NCBI RefSeq assembly: GCF_037943105.1
Contig: NZ_CP149803.1
Coordinates: 3,514,001 to 3,578,000 of the forward strand
Source of the DNA: Pseudomonas sp. TMP9
GTDB taxonomy: Bacteria > Pseudomonadota > Gammaproteobacteria > Pseudomonadales > Pseudomonadaceae
Direction of reading: 5' to 3'
Length of the DNA: 64,000 nt
The translations under genes and the position numbers were made by a program. Position 1 is the stretch's first letter. Every line of letters begins with the position of its first letter. This document shows, piece by piece, positions 1-9,685 of the stretch. The notes under the pieces are model-generated. The model made no database searches. It had not been told where the DNA came from and saw nothing but the letters and a program-made list of their open reading frames with translations.

Positions 1-79
1 AGCCCACTTCGAACTGGTCGACGAGTTTGATCAAAGCCAGCGCGGCGCAGGTGGCTTTGGCCATTCCGGCAGCCACTGA
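1..79 (+). CDS. dut: dUTP diphosphatase, C-terminal end (partial)
   Basis: Only the last 25 codons are inside the window (reading frame starts at base 2). They end in the glycine-rich tail RGAGGFGHSG, the typical flexible C-terminal motif V of trimeric dUTPases, which closes over the active site. The enzyme converts dUTP to dUMP and keeps uracil out of DNA. It sits 43 bp upstream of algC, the same neighbour as in P. aeruginosa. Confidence 0.88.
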   Translation, partial: AHFELVDEFDQSQRGAGGFGHSGSH

Positions 80-122
80 TTGCCCCAACTACTTTCAGGA
101 TGAATGAACGAGGAGACGCTGC

Positions 123-2723
123 ATGAAACTCTTCAAACGCACGGCAACGGACGCTGACGCGCCAACCCAAAGCGCCCAATTAACCAGTGCGCCTGCCGAG
201 CCAAAAGCGGCTAAAAGCAGCCTTAATGGTCTACTGCCGGGTGTGCTGGCCGCTGTTTTCGGCACTCTTCTGGCCGGTGCACTGCTTTGGTTTGGTCCGC
301 TTAACAGCGCCTACCAACAGCATGTACAACAACTCAGTCAGGCCTGGGGCGGTGGTCAGGCGACCGTATTGCAAAAAGCCCTGCAGCAACTCAGCGCCGA
401 CACCCAAGCTGCTGCGCGCAACCCGCAGTTACTGCTAGCCCTGCAAAGCCAAGACATTAATCAGGTCCGCGCCGCCGAGCGCAACCTCAGCTACTGGCAT
501 GCCGTGGTTGACGCTCACCTCAATGCCCGTGGCCAAGCCGTGCAGGACATGGGCCGTAGTGCACCCATGAACTTTGCCGCACTGGACATGCTGCGCCGCG
601 CAGAGAACGGCCAAACGCCAGCACCTGAAGCCTACAAAGTAGGCCAGCGTTGGCTGGTCTATAGCGCTGCGCCGCTGCGTCTGAGTGAAGGTGAACCACT
701 GCACGGCACGCTGCTGCTGGTCGTGGACCTGGAGCGCTTGCTCGCCAGCCTGCCGGTAATGCCCGCCGAGATCGGCCAAATCCAGCTGATCCAACAGTTC
801 AACAACACCAACCCGCAAGTGCTCGCCCAGCGCGGCGAAGCCCACGGCACCGCGCAAGCATTCAGCACCGGCAACCCCAACTGGACCGTCAGTTTTACCC
901 CCGGACCATCGCTGACCAACCCAGTGTTTTCGCCACTGTTACTCGCCATTGCCGGGTTGCTCGCATTGACGGGCGCCATTGCCGGGCTTTATTTGCTGCA
1001 AAGTCGCCTGCAACAACAGTTGCGTGCTGATGTCCTCCAGCTGGGTCAAATGCTCAAAGAACTGTCGGCTGGCAAAGCCGTTAAAGCCTTTAGCTTGGGC
1101 CTACCAGCGCTGGACACCCTCGCGCAAAACTTGGCCCGCATACCACGTCGCGCCAGCGAGCAGGCAAACCCAGCAGCAGCCGGCTCAAATGCGACGAAGC
1201 CCGAACGCGCGACCGCGCCAACACCGGTCAACGCCATGGTCGACCCCCTATTTCAAGACACGGACATCCTCGACATCGACATTCTTGACGAAGACCAAGA
1301 CCTGCTCGGTCTAAATGAACCGCCGCCAATGCCCGCCCAAACGCAGGCACCAAAACTAGCGGCTGATATTTTCCGCGCCTACGACATTCGCGGCATAGTC
1401 GGTCGCTACCTGAATGGCGAAACCGCCTACTGGATAGGTCGCGCTATCGGCTCGCAAAGCATCGCGCAAGGCGAGCCGAATATCGCTGTCGGCCGCGACG
1501 GTCGCTTGTCTGGCCCGGAACTGGCGCAGCAACTGATCCAAGGTCTGCTCGATTGCGGCTGTCATGTCAGTGACGTCGGCATGGTGCCAACGCCTGTGGT
1601 CTATTACGCCGGGCACATTCTCACCGGCAAATCTGCGGTCATGCTCACCGGCAGCCACAACCCGCGCGACTATAACGGCTTCAAAGTTGTTATCGCCGGC
1701 GACACCTTGGCCAATGAACAGATTCAGGCGCTGAAAACACGCATCGACAACAATGATCTAGTGAGCGGTGTGGGTACGGTCGAGCAGGTTGACGTACTGG
1801 AGCGCTACTTCAAGCAAATACGCGATGACATTGCCATGGCTAAACCCATGCGCGTGGTGGTCGACTGCGGTAATGGCGTGGCTGGGGTGATCGCTCCGAG
1901 ACTGATCCAAGCCTTGGGCTGCACAGTGATTCCGCTGTATTGCGACGTCGACGGCAACTTCCCTAATCATCACCCTGACCCCGGCAAGCCGGAAAATTTG
2001 GTGGATTTGATCGCCAAAGTCAAAAGCGAGAAAGCCGATATTGGTTTGGCCTTCGACGGCGACGGTGACCGGGTTGGCGTGGTGACCAACACGGGCAGCA
2101 TTGTTTTCCCGGACCGCCTGCTGATGCTATTTGCTAAGGATGTGGTGTCGCGTAATCCAGGTGCCGATATCATTTTCGACGTCAAATGCACGCGGCGTTT
2201 GACCCCACTCATCAGCGGCTACGGCGGCCGACCGGTGATGTGGAAAACCGGTCACTCGCTGATCAAGAAGAAAATGAAGGAAACCGGCGCGCTGTTAGCG
2301 GGTGAAATGAGCGGGCATATCTTCTTCAAAGAGCGCTGGTTTGGCTTCGACGATGGCATTTACGCCGCCGCTCGCCTGCTGGAAATTCTCAGCCAGGACC
2401 GCCGTGACGCTGACCATGTGTTCAGTGCCTTCCCCAACGATATCGCCACCCCGGAAATCAATATCCAAGTCACCGAGCAAAGCAAGTTCAGCATCATCGA
2501 ACGCTTGCAGCGTGATGGTGTATGGGGTGAAGGCAATATCACCAACCTCGACGGCGTGCGCGTCGACTACCCCAAAGGCTGGGGCTTAGTGCGCGCCTCC
2601 AACACCACACCGGTGCTGGTACTGCGCTTCGAGGCGGAAACCGAACAGGAACTCGAACGAATCAAGGAAGTTTTCCGCGCCCAGCTTTACAGCGCCGTGC
2701 CGGACCTCGACCTGCCGTTCTGA
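123..2723 (+). CDS. algC: Phosphomannomutase/phosphoglucomutase AlgC with N-terminal membrane region
   Basis: Bifunctional enzyme that interconverts mannose-6-P/mannose-1-P and glucose-6-P/glucose-1-P, feeding alginate, LPS, Psl and rhamnolipid synthesis. The catalytic phosphohexomutase part starts near residue 412 (ADIFRAYDIRGIVGRYL). It has the phosphoserine loop TGSHNP around residue 511 and the metal-binding loop DGDGDR around residue 643. The first 410 residues form a separate module: a TM helix at about 38-60, an extracytoplasmic region, a second TM near 265-290 and an acidic, proline-rich linker. This long form matches current Pseudomonas gene models; the classical 463-residue AlgC corresponds to the C-terminal half only. 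GAGGAGA precedes the ATG at a good distance. In P. aeruginosa algC is a target of the ErsA sRNA; an ErsA-like gene lies at about 39.4 kb. Confidence 0.95.
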   Translation: MKLFKRTATDADAPTQSAQLTSAPAEPKAAKSSLNGLLPGVLAAVFGTLLAGALLWFGPLNSAYQQHVQQLSQAWGGGQATVLQKALQQLSADTQAAARNPQLLLALQSQDINQVRAAERNLSYWHAVVDAHLNARGQAVQDMGRSAPMNFAALDMLRRAENGQTPAPEAYKVGQRWLVYSAAPLRLSEGEPLHGTLLLVVDLERLLASLPVMPAEIGQIQLIQQFNNTNPQVLAQRGEAHGTAQAFSTGNPNWTVSFTPGPSLTNPVFSPLLLAIAGLLALTGAIAGLYLLQSRLQQQLRADVLQLGQMLKELSAGKAVKAFSLGLPALDTLAQNLARIPRRASEQANPAAAGSNATKPERATAPTPVNAMVDPLFQDTDILDIDILDEDQDLLGLNEPPPMPAQTQAPKLAADIFRAYDIRGIVGRYLNGETAYWIGRAIGSQSIAQGEPNIAVGRDGRLSGPELAQQLIQGLLDCGCHVSDVGMVPTPVVYYAGHILTGKSAVMLTGSHNPRDYNGFKVVIAGDTLANEQIQALKTRIDNNDLVSGVGTVEQVDVLERYFKQIRDDIAMAKPMRVVVDCGNGVAGVIAPRLIQALGCTVIPLYCDVDGNFPNHHPDPGKPENLVDLIAKVKSEKADIGLAFDGDGDRVGVVTNTGSIVFPDRLLMLFAKDVVSRNPGADIIFDVKCTRRLTPLISGYGGRPVMWKTGHSLIKKKMKETGALLAGEMSGHIFFKERWFGFDDGIYAAARLLEILSQDRRDADHVFSAFPNDIATPEINIQVTEQSKFSIIERLQRDGVWGEGNITNLDGVRVDYPKGWGLVRASNTTPVLVLRFEAETEQELERIKEVFRAQLYSAVPDLDLPF

Positions 2724-3659
<936 letters not shown>

Positions 3660-3712
3660 GTTCAGCGCCGCCAATCAGCCCGCTGATTTAGGCTGATTCG
3701 CCCACCTGATAG

Positions 3713-3735
3713 CCTGCTGCAGCCCTTGCAGCAGG
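3713..3735 (+). terminator. Possible terminator after argB
   Basis: A 9-bp perfect stem (CCTGCTGCA / TGCAGCAGG) with a 5-nt loop is followed by TTGTT. The U-tract is short, so termination may be partial. Confidence 0.4.
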
Positions 3736-3788
3736 TTGTTGCACCGCCCAAGCTCAGCAAATAAACACTGCCGCCTGAGGTGTACCGC

Positions 3789-4235
3789 ATGCCAACCGCA
3801 CCGCTCCGTGAAGCCTTTATTTTTTTCCACGCGCTGCGGGTGCGCTGGGCTGAGGTCGACCCGCAAAGCATCGTATTCAACGGCCACTATCTGACGTACG
3901 CCGATGTCGCCATCACCGAGTACTTCCGCGCGCTGGGCATTCGCTACCCGCAGGATCTCAGCCGCGAGGGTGGCGATTTTTTCGCCATCAAAACGGTACT
4001 GGAGTACCTCGCACCTGCGCGCTTCGACGATGAACTGCACATTGGCATTCGTGTCGCTCGCCTCGGCCGCTCCAGCTTGAGCTTTGCCATGGGCATCTGG
4101 TGCGGCGAGCAGGCGCTGACCAGCGGGGAAGTGATTTACGTACACGCGGACAGTGCGACGCGCAGCAGTAGCCCACTGCCGATATGGCTACGAGAGAAGA
4201 TTTTGGCCGTTGAGCATTGCGCGCCGCAGCAATGA
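3789..4235 (+). CDS. Acyl-CoA thioesterase (4-hydroxybenzoyl-CoA thioesterase / YbgC-like hotdog family)
   Basis: A 148-residue hotdog-fold protein. The N-terminal stretch RVRWAEVDPQSIVFNGHYL carries the family pattern D-x-x-x-IVFN-x-x-YL, where Asp (about residue 24) is the expected catalytic residue. Members hydrolyse acyl- or aryl-CoA thioesters; the substrate here is unknown. The GTG at 3780 is also in frame, but GAGG at 3777-3780 is correctly spaced for the ATG at 3789. The gene converges on the DUF4124 gene with only 9 bp between stop codons. Confidence 0.85.
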   Translation: MPTAPLREAFIFFHALRVRWAEVDPQSIVFNGHYLTYADVAITEYFRALGIRYPQDLSREGGDFFAIKTVLEYLAPARFDDELHIGIRVARLGRSSLSFAMGIWCGEQALTSGEVIYVHADSATRSSSPLPIWLREKILAVEHCAPQQ

Positions 4236-4244
4236 ATAATTGAG

Positions 4245-4838
4245 TTACTGGCTGCGCCCCAACAAATGCTTAAGTCGATCACGGTCAGCATTAAAGCTTT
4301 TATCGGCTTCTTGGCGCACGGCCTGATAGCGCAAAACGTCGCCCTTGAGCCGTTCCTGCTCGATCTTTTGATTGTCGATTTGCACCAATAGATTTTCCGG
4401 CACGGCGCGGCCAGCGCGCTCATGATTAGCCGCTTGGCTTTGCAGATTCGCCTGCTGGGTGCGTACTGACTGCAAATTGCTGCGGGCCACACCGATTAAA
4501 CCATCCAGCTCAGCCAGCTTGCGCTCACGCGCTCGCTGAATATCTTCAGGCGTGCTGTACAAGCGCAGTAGCTGAGCATCAGAGCTGGCGCGGGCTTTTT
4601 CGGCCAAGATATGTTTCATCTCTTCGGCGCTGGGGGCAGGAGGAATAACCTTGATCACCCGCCCCTGATCATTCAGCACGTCATAACCTTTGCCGATATG
4701 CTCTGGCGGCACGCCTTGGCGACTGAGTACGGTGGTACCTCGGTCATCAACGTAGCGATACAGCTCAGTGGCACCTGCCACAACCGGCAGCAGTAGGCCA
4801 AGCAACAGCGAACAGCGGGTCAGGGCAGATTTATGCAC
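4245..4838 (-). CDS. DUF4124-domain periplasmic protein
   Basis: A 197-residue protein with a signal peptide (about residues 1-24, hydrophobic core LLLGLLLPVVAGA) followed directly by a DUF4124 domain (ELYRYVDDRGTTVLS). The rest is rich in charged helices that look like a coiled coil. DUF4124 proteins are exported and common in Pseudomonas; their role is not known. The frame extends upstream to 4961, but the GTG at 4838 is preceded by AAGGTG and places the signal peptide at the N-terminus. It lies 22 bp downstream of pyrE on the same strand. Confidence 0.75.
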   Translation of the reverse strand: MHKSALTRCSLLLGLLLPVVAGATELYRYVDDRGTTVLSRQGVPPEHIGKGYDVLNDQGRVIKVIPPAPSAEEMKHILAEKARASSDAQLLRLYSTPEDIQRARERKLAELDGLIGVARSNLQSVRTQQANLQSQAANHERAGRAVPENLLVQIDNQKIEQERLKGDVLRYQAVRQEADKSFNADRDRLKHLLGRSQ

Positions 4839-4860
4839 AATGCAGCACCTTATCGACAGG

Positions 4861-5502
4861 TTAGATTCCGTATTCAGCCCGGTAGGCCTGTACCGCTGGC
4901 AGATACTGCTTGAGTTCAGCATCCTCTGCCAGATATTCCAGTACCTGCTCGAGTGACACAATACTCACCACCGGCATTGCATAGTCACGCTCGACTTCTT
5001 GAATCGCCGACAGCTCACCCTTGCCGCGCTCCTGCCGATTCAGCGCAATCAGCACACCCGCCGCCTGCGCGCCCTGTGCTTGGATGATCTGCATCACCTC
5101 ACGAATCGCCGTACCGGCGGTGATCACATCATCGATGATCAATACCCGACCAGCCAGTGGCGCGCCGACCAACGTGCCGCCTTCGCCGTGATCCTTGGCT
5201 TCTTTGCGGTTAAAACACCAAGGCATATCGCGCTGATGATGCTCCGCCAACGCCACTGCCGTGGTAGCCGCTAACGGAATACCTTTGTAGGCCGGGCCGA
5301 ACAGCACATCGAAATCGATACCGCTCTGCACCACTGCTGCCGCATAAAAGCGCCCAAGCTGCGCCAACGCTAAGCCACTGTCGAACAAGCCGGCATTAAA
5401 GAAATAAGGGCTAATACGCCCAGACTTGAGCGTGAACTGACCAAAGCGCAGAACCCCACGCTCGATGGCAAAACGGATGAAATTGCGCTGGTACGCTTGC
5501 AT
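4861..5502 (-). CDS. pyrE: Orotate phosphoribosyltransferase
   Basis: Converts orotate and PRPP to orotidine 5'-phosphate, the fifth step of pyrimidine synthesis. The 213-residue protein has the type I PRTase PRPP-binding motif [13 protein letters not shown] and the N-terminal [16 protein letters not shown] segment typical of OPRTases. It is divergent from crc, with about 90 bp of shared promoter region, the same arrangement as in P. aeruginosa. Confidence 0.97.
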   Translation of the reverse strand: MQAYQRNFIRFAIERGVLRFGQFTLKSGRISPYFFNAGLFDSGLALAQLGRFYAAAVVQSGIDFDVLFGPAYKGIPLAATTAVALAEHHQRDMPWCFNRKEAKDHGEGGTLVGAPLAGRVLIIDDVITAGTAIREVMQIIQAQGAQAAGVLIALNRQERGKGELSAIQEVERDYAMPVVSIVSLEQVLEYLAEDAELKQYLPAVQAYRAEYGI

Positions 5503-5594
5503 GAAAAAGTCCCGAACGGCACGGCTTTGCTAGGAAATTACTTATTAGAGACGAGCTCGGGTATCATACACGCACGTGATTTTTGGGGCCATTT

Positions 5595-6374
5595 ATGCGG
5601 ATCATCAGTGTGAACGTCAATGGTATTCATGCGGCAGTCGAGCGCGGTTTGCTCAGTTGGCTGCAAGCACAGAATGCCGACGTCATCTGCCTGCAGGACA
5701 CCCGTGCCTCCGCCTTCGAACTGGACGAGCAAGCCCTCCAACTGGACGGCTATTTCCTTTATGCCTGCGATGCAGAAGTGCCTAACCAAGGTGGTGTGGC
5801 ACTTTATTCGCGGTTGCAACCGAAAGCGGTAATCAGCGGCCTTGGTTTTGAAACGGCCGACCGCTATGGGCGCTACCTGCAGGCTGACTTCGACAAAGTC
5901 AGTATTGCCACCCTGTTGATGCCCTCTGGGCAGCAAGGTGATGAAAGCTTGAATCAGAAATTCAAGTTTATGGATGATTTCACTCATTATTTGGATAAAC
6001 AACGCCGCAAACGCCGCGAATACATCTATTGCGGCTCGTTTTACGTGGCGCACCAAAAGATCGACGTGAAGAACTGGCGCGACTGCCAACAATCCCCTGG
6101 CTTCCTGGCGCCAGAGCGCGCGTGGCTGGACGAAGTGATCGGCACCATGGGCTATGTCGATGCGTTGCGCGAAGTCAGCCGCGAAGGCGAGCAGTTCAGC
6201 TGGTGGCCAGACAGCGAGCAGGCTGAGTTGCTTAACCTCGGCTACCGCTTTGACTATCAACTGCTGACTCCAGGCATGCGTCGCAGCATCCGCAGCGCCC
6301 GCTTGCCGCGCCAGCCGCGCTTCTCGCAGCACGCCCCGCTGATCGTCGATTACGATTGGATCCTTAGCGTATAA
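5595..6374 (+). CDS. crc: Catabolite repression control protein Crc
   Basis: The 259-residue protein begins MRIISVNVNG and matches Pseudomonas Crc along its full length. Crc has an exonuclease-endonuclease-phosphatase fold but is catalytically inactive as a nuclease. It acts with Hfq at A-rich (AANAANAA) sites in mRNA leaders to block translation of genes for less-preferred carbon sources. The frame is open from 5583, but the ATG at 5595 gives the known Crc start. A strong terminator follows. A candidate Hfq/Crc site lies upstream of the TRAP binding-protein gene in this window. Confidence 0.97.
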   Translation: MRIISVNVNGIHAAVERGLLSWLQAQNADVICLQDTRASAFELDEQALQLDGYFLYACDAEVPNQGGVALYSRLQPKAVISGLGFETADRYGRYLQADFDKVSIATLLMPSGQQGDESLNQKFKFMDDFTHYLDKQRRKRREYIYCGSFYVAHQKIDVKNWRDCQQSPGFLAPERAWLDEVIGTMGYVDALREVSREGEQFSWWPDSEQAELLNLGYRFDYQLLTPGMRRSIRSARLPRQPRFSQHAPLIVDYDWILSV

Positions 6375-6392
6375 GCCTACAGACAGGCAGAA

Positions 6393-6416
6393 AAAAGCCG
6401 GCGCAAGCCGGCTTTT
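6393..6416. terminator. Bidirectional rho-independent terminator between crc and the DUF4870 gene
   Basis: Perfect 10-bp palindrome AAAAGCCGGC / GCCGGCTTTT around a GCAA tetraloop. A-tract and T-tract on opposite sides allow it to serve both converging genes. Confidence 0.9.
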
Positions 6417-6437
6417 CTTATTTTCAAACCATCCCGC

Positions 6438-6812
6438 CTATTTCACCAAACGCCAAGAAAAGGGGTAGCGATAAGCGCGCCCTTCATTGGCCTTGATTCC
6501 GGCAATGATGGTCAATACCAATGCGGCAATACCGACCAGCAACAACAGCGGGAAGCCGATCACCACCACCATCAGCAGGAAGCACAGCAGTGCGGCCAGG
6601 GATACGCTGATCTGGAAGTTCAGGGCTTCCTTGCCCTGAGCATCGACGAACGGATCAAGATCTTTCTTGATTTGCCAAATGATCAGCGGCCCAAGCAGAT
6701 TACCGAAGGGGATCACCAGCCCGAGAAAGGCGGCGAAGTGGCAAAACATAGCCCACTGGCGGGCCTCAGGACCTGGAAGCGGCTGTGGCACTTGGGACTC
6801 GTCGATCATCAT
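6438..6812 (-). CDS. DUF4870 membrane protein
   Basis: A 124-residue protein with about three hydrophobic helices (around residues 26-48, 65-88 and 88-108) and the family features CHFAAFLGLVIPFGNLLGPLI and FVDAQGKEALNFQ. DUF4870 proteins are small inner-membrane proteins of unknown function. Two ATG codons are adjacent (6812 and 6809); GGAGAAG is better spaced for the second. It lies 37 bp downstream of rph on the same strand. Confidence 0.8.
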   Translation of the reverse strand: MMIDESQVPQPLPGPEARQWAMFCHFAAFLGLVIPFGNLLGPLIIWQIKKDLDPFVDAQGKEALNFQISVSLAALLCFLLMVVVIGFPLLLLVGIAALVLTIIAGIKANEGRAYRYPFSWRLVK

Positions 6813-6849
6813 GCTTCTCCCTGCGTTACGGACGTGGATTACTGCTCAA

Positions 6850-7572
6850 TCAGTCAGCCAAGGCGGCTTGCTGCAGCTCAAACAACTCGGTCATGCCTTT
6901 TTGAGCCAGCGCCAGCATAGCGTTCAACTCCGCCGGCTGGAATGGCGCACCTTCTGCGGTGCCTTGCACTTCGATAAAGCCACCCGTGCTGGTCATCACC
7001 ACGTTGAGATCTGTCTCAGCGGCGGAATCTTCTAGGTAGTCCAAATCCAATACCGGCTCACCCTGGTACATGCCCACCGATACAGCGGCGATCATCTGCT
7101 TGAGTGGGTCGCCGCCTTTAAGACCACCACGCTTTTTGATCACTTTGAGCGCATCGACCAAGGCGACCATGGCACCTGTGATGGACGCGGTCCGCGTACC
7201 GCCGTCAGCTTGAATAACGTCGCAATCGACGTACAGCGTGATTTCACCCAACTTCGACATGTCTAAAGCGGCGCGCAACGAACGGCCGATCAGGCGTTGA
7301 ATTTCCAAGGTACGACCACCCTGCTTACCGCGGCTGGCCTCGCGCTGGTTACGGTCACCGGTGGCGCGCGGCAACATGCCGTACTCAGCCGTCAACCAAC
7401 CCTGGCCTTGGCCTTTCAAGAAGCGCGGCACGCCCGACTCAACGCTGACGGTGCAAATCACCTTGGTATCACCAAACTCCACCAGCACCGAACCCTCGGC
7501 ATGCTTGGTGTAGTTACGGGTGATACGGATTGAGCGCAACTGATCGGCGGCGCGGCCACTGGGACGTTTCAT
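6850..7572 (-). CDS. rph: Ribonuclease PH
   Basis: A phosphorolytic 3'-5' exoribonuclease that trims tRNA 3' ends. The 240-residue length and the start [13 protein letters not shown] are typical. The conserved [14 protein letters not shown] and the phosphate-binding [14 protein letters not shown] segments are present. It is divergent from yicC, as in many gammaproteobacteria. Confidence 0.97.
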   Translation of the reverse strand: MKRPSGRAADQLRSIRITRNYTKHAEGSVLVEFGDTKVICTVSVESGVPRFLKGQGQGWLTAEYGMLPRATGDRNQREASRGKQGGRTLEIQRLIGRSLRAALDMSKLGEITLYVDCDVIQADGGTRTASITGAMVALVDALKVIKKRGGLKGGDPLKQMIAAVSVGMYQGEPVLDLDYLEDSAAETDLNVVMTSTGGFIEVQGTAEGAPFQPAELNAMLALAQKGMTELFELQQAALAD

Positions 7573-7713
7573 CTAGGAATACCTGCTCTGAATAAAAATC
7601 TGCCGGCCATTATAGGGCCCTAAGCCGGCTGCGGCATGCCGAATTGGGAGCGACCGACGCACTGCGCTACAATCCCGCGCCTTGATTTACGATTTGTTCG
7701 CGAGGTTCGCCCC

Positions 7714-8577
7714 ATGATCCATAGCATGACTGCCTTCGCCCGCGCCGAGCAGGCGGGCGTCATCGGCACCCTGAGCTGGGAGCTGCGTTCAGTTAACCAT
7801 CGCTACTTGGAGCCGCATCTGCGCCTGCCAGAAGCCTTCCGCGACCTCGAAGGGGCGGTACGCGAAGCGCTGCGCAATGGGTTGTCACGCGGCAAAGTCG
7901 AATGCACCCTGCGCTTTAGCGATGACAGCACCGGCAAAGCCCTGCAAGTTGATTTGACACGCGCCGCCCAACTGATCGCCGCCGCCGAAAGTGTCGCCAG
8001 CCTGATCAAACAGCCCGCCGCGCTCAACCCGCTGGAAGTGCTCGGCTGGCCCGGCGTGCTGGTGGCTGATGCTGCCGACCCACAAGCGCTGAATCAGTGT
8101 GCTTTGAGCCTGTTTACCCAGGCCTTAAATGATATGAAAAGCGGCCGTGCGCGCGAAGGCGCCGAACTGGCCAAGCTGCTCAACGAGCGCCTCGACAGCA
8201 TTCTTGTGCAAATAACCGAATTGCGCGAATTGGTGCCGCAGATGCTCGCCGGGCAACGCCAAAAGATTCTCGAGCGCTGCGCCGAGATGCAGGCCGAGCT
8301 TGACCCGCAGCGCTTGGAGCAAGAGATGGTACTGCTCGCGCAAAAAAGCGATGTGGCCGAAGAACTCGACCGCCTCAGCACCCACGTCAGCGAAGTACGC
8401 CGCGTGCTGAAAACCGGCGGCCAAGCAGGTCGGCGCCTAGACTTCCTGATGCAGGAACTCAATCGCGAAGCCAATACCCTCGGCTCCAAGGCCTTTGATA
8501 CCCGCAGCACCCAGGCGGCGGTCAACCTCAAAGTATTGATTGAGCAGATGCGCGAACAAGTGCAGAACATCGAATAA
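7714..8577 (+). CDS. yicC: YicC family endoribonuclease
   Basis: A 287-residue YicC/YloC protein. It has the N-terminal signature MIHSMTAFAR and the C-terminal LDFLMQELNREANTLGSKA, both diagnostic. The E. coli homologue has been described as an endoribonuclease acting with PNPase on sRNAs. The frame is open from 7636, but the ATG at 7714 begins the conserved protein. It precedes gmk by 49 bp. Confidence 0.93.
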   Translation: MIHSMTAFARAEQAGVIGTLSWELRSVNHRYLEPHLRLPEAFRDLEGAVREALRNGLSRGKVECTLRFSDDSTGKALQVDLTRAAQLIAAAESVASLIKQPAALNPLEVLGWPGVLVADAADPQALNQCALSLFTQALNDMKSGRAREGAELAKLLNERLDSILVQITELRELVPQMLAGQRQKILERCAEMQAELDPQRLEQEMVLLAQKSDVAEELDRLSTHVSEVRRVLKTGGQAGRRLDFLMQELNREANTLGSKAFDTRSTQAAVNLKVLIEQMREQVQNIE

Positions 8578-8623
8578 GCCAAACCGCTGCTGCTACTCTT
8601 CGAACAACGTGTTCCAGGACTGA

Positions 8624-9247
<624 letters not shown>

Positions 9248-9361
9248 CTTATCGCTCGCCAGCAAATCAAAGCTTCCCTTAACGCTGGTGATTTTTTAGA
9301 CTACTCAGTCCGCTCGCCCATTTGGGCCTAGCTCTATTACGCATTTGCTACGAGGAACACC

Positions 9362-9625
9362 ATGGCCCGCGTTACCGTCGAAGATTGCCTGGATCACGTT
9401 GAGAACCGCTTTGAGCTGGTCATGCTCGCCACCAAGCGTTCGCGCCAACTGGCTACCGGTGGCAAAGAGCCGAAGCTGGCGTGGGAAAATGACAAGCCCA
9501 CCGTCGTTGCCCTGCGCGAAATCGCGGCGGGCCTGATGAGCTATGAAGTCATCGCACAAGATGACATCGTTGAAGAAGAACCTCTGTTTGCTGCATTCGA
9601 GGATGAGGCTAACGAGCCTCTGTAA
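9362..9625 (+). CDS. rpoZ: RNA polymerase omega subunit
   Basis: An 87-residue protein with the RpoZ signature [19 protein letters not shown] and [10 protein letters not shown]. Omega helps assemble beta-prime into RNA polymerase and contributes to the (p)ppGpp binding site. It lies between gmk and spoT; a 114-bp gap after gmk could hold its own promoter. CGAGGA precedes the ATG. Confidence 0.97.
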   Translation: MARVTVEDCLDHVENRFELVMLATKRSRQLATGGKEPKLAWENDKPTVVALREIAAGLMSYEVIAQDDIVEEEPLFAAFEDEANEPL

Positions 9626-9685
9626 GCCTATGCCGGGTCGACGTCGTCAGGCGCAGAGCCAACTAACTTGGCGCGAGGAGCACTC

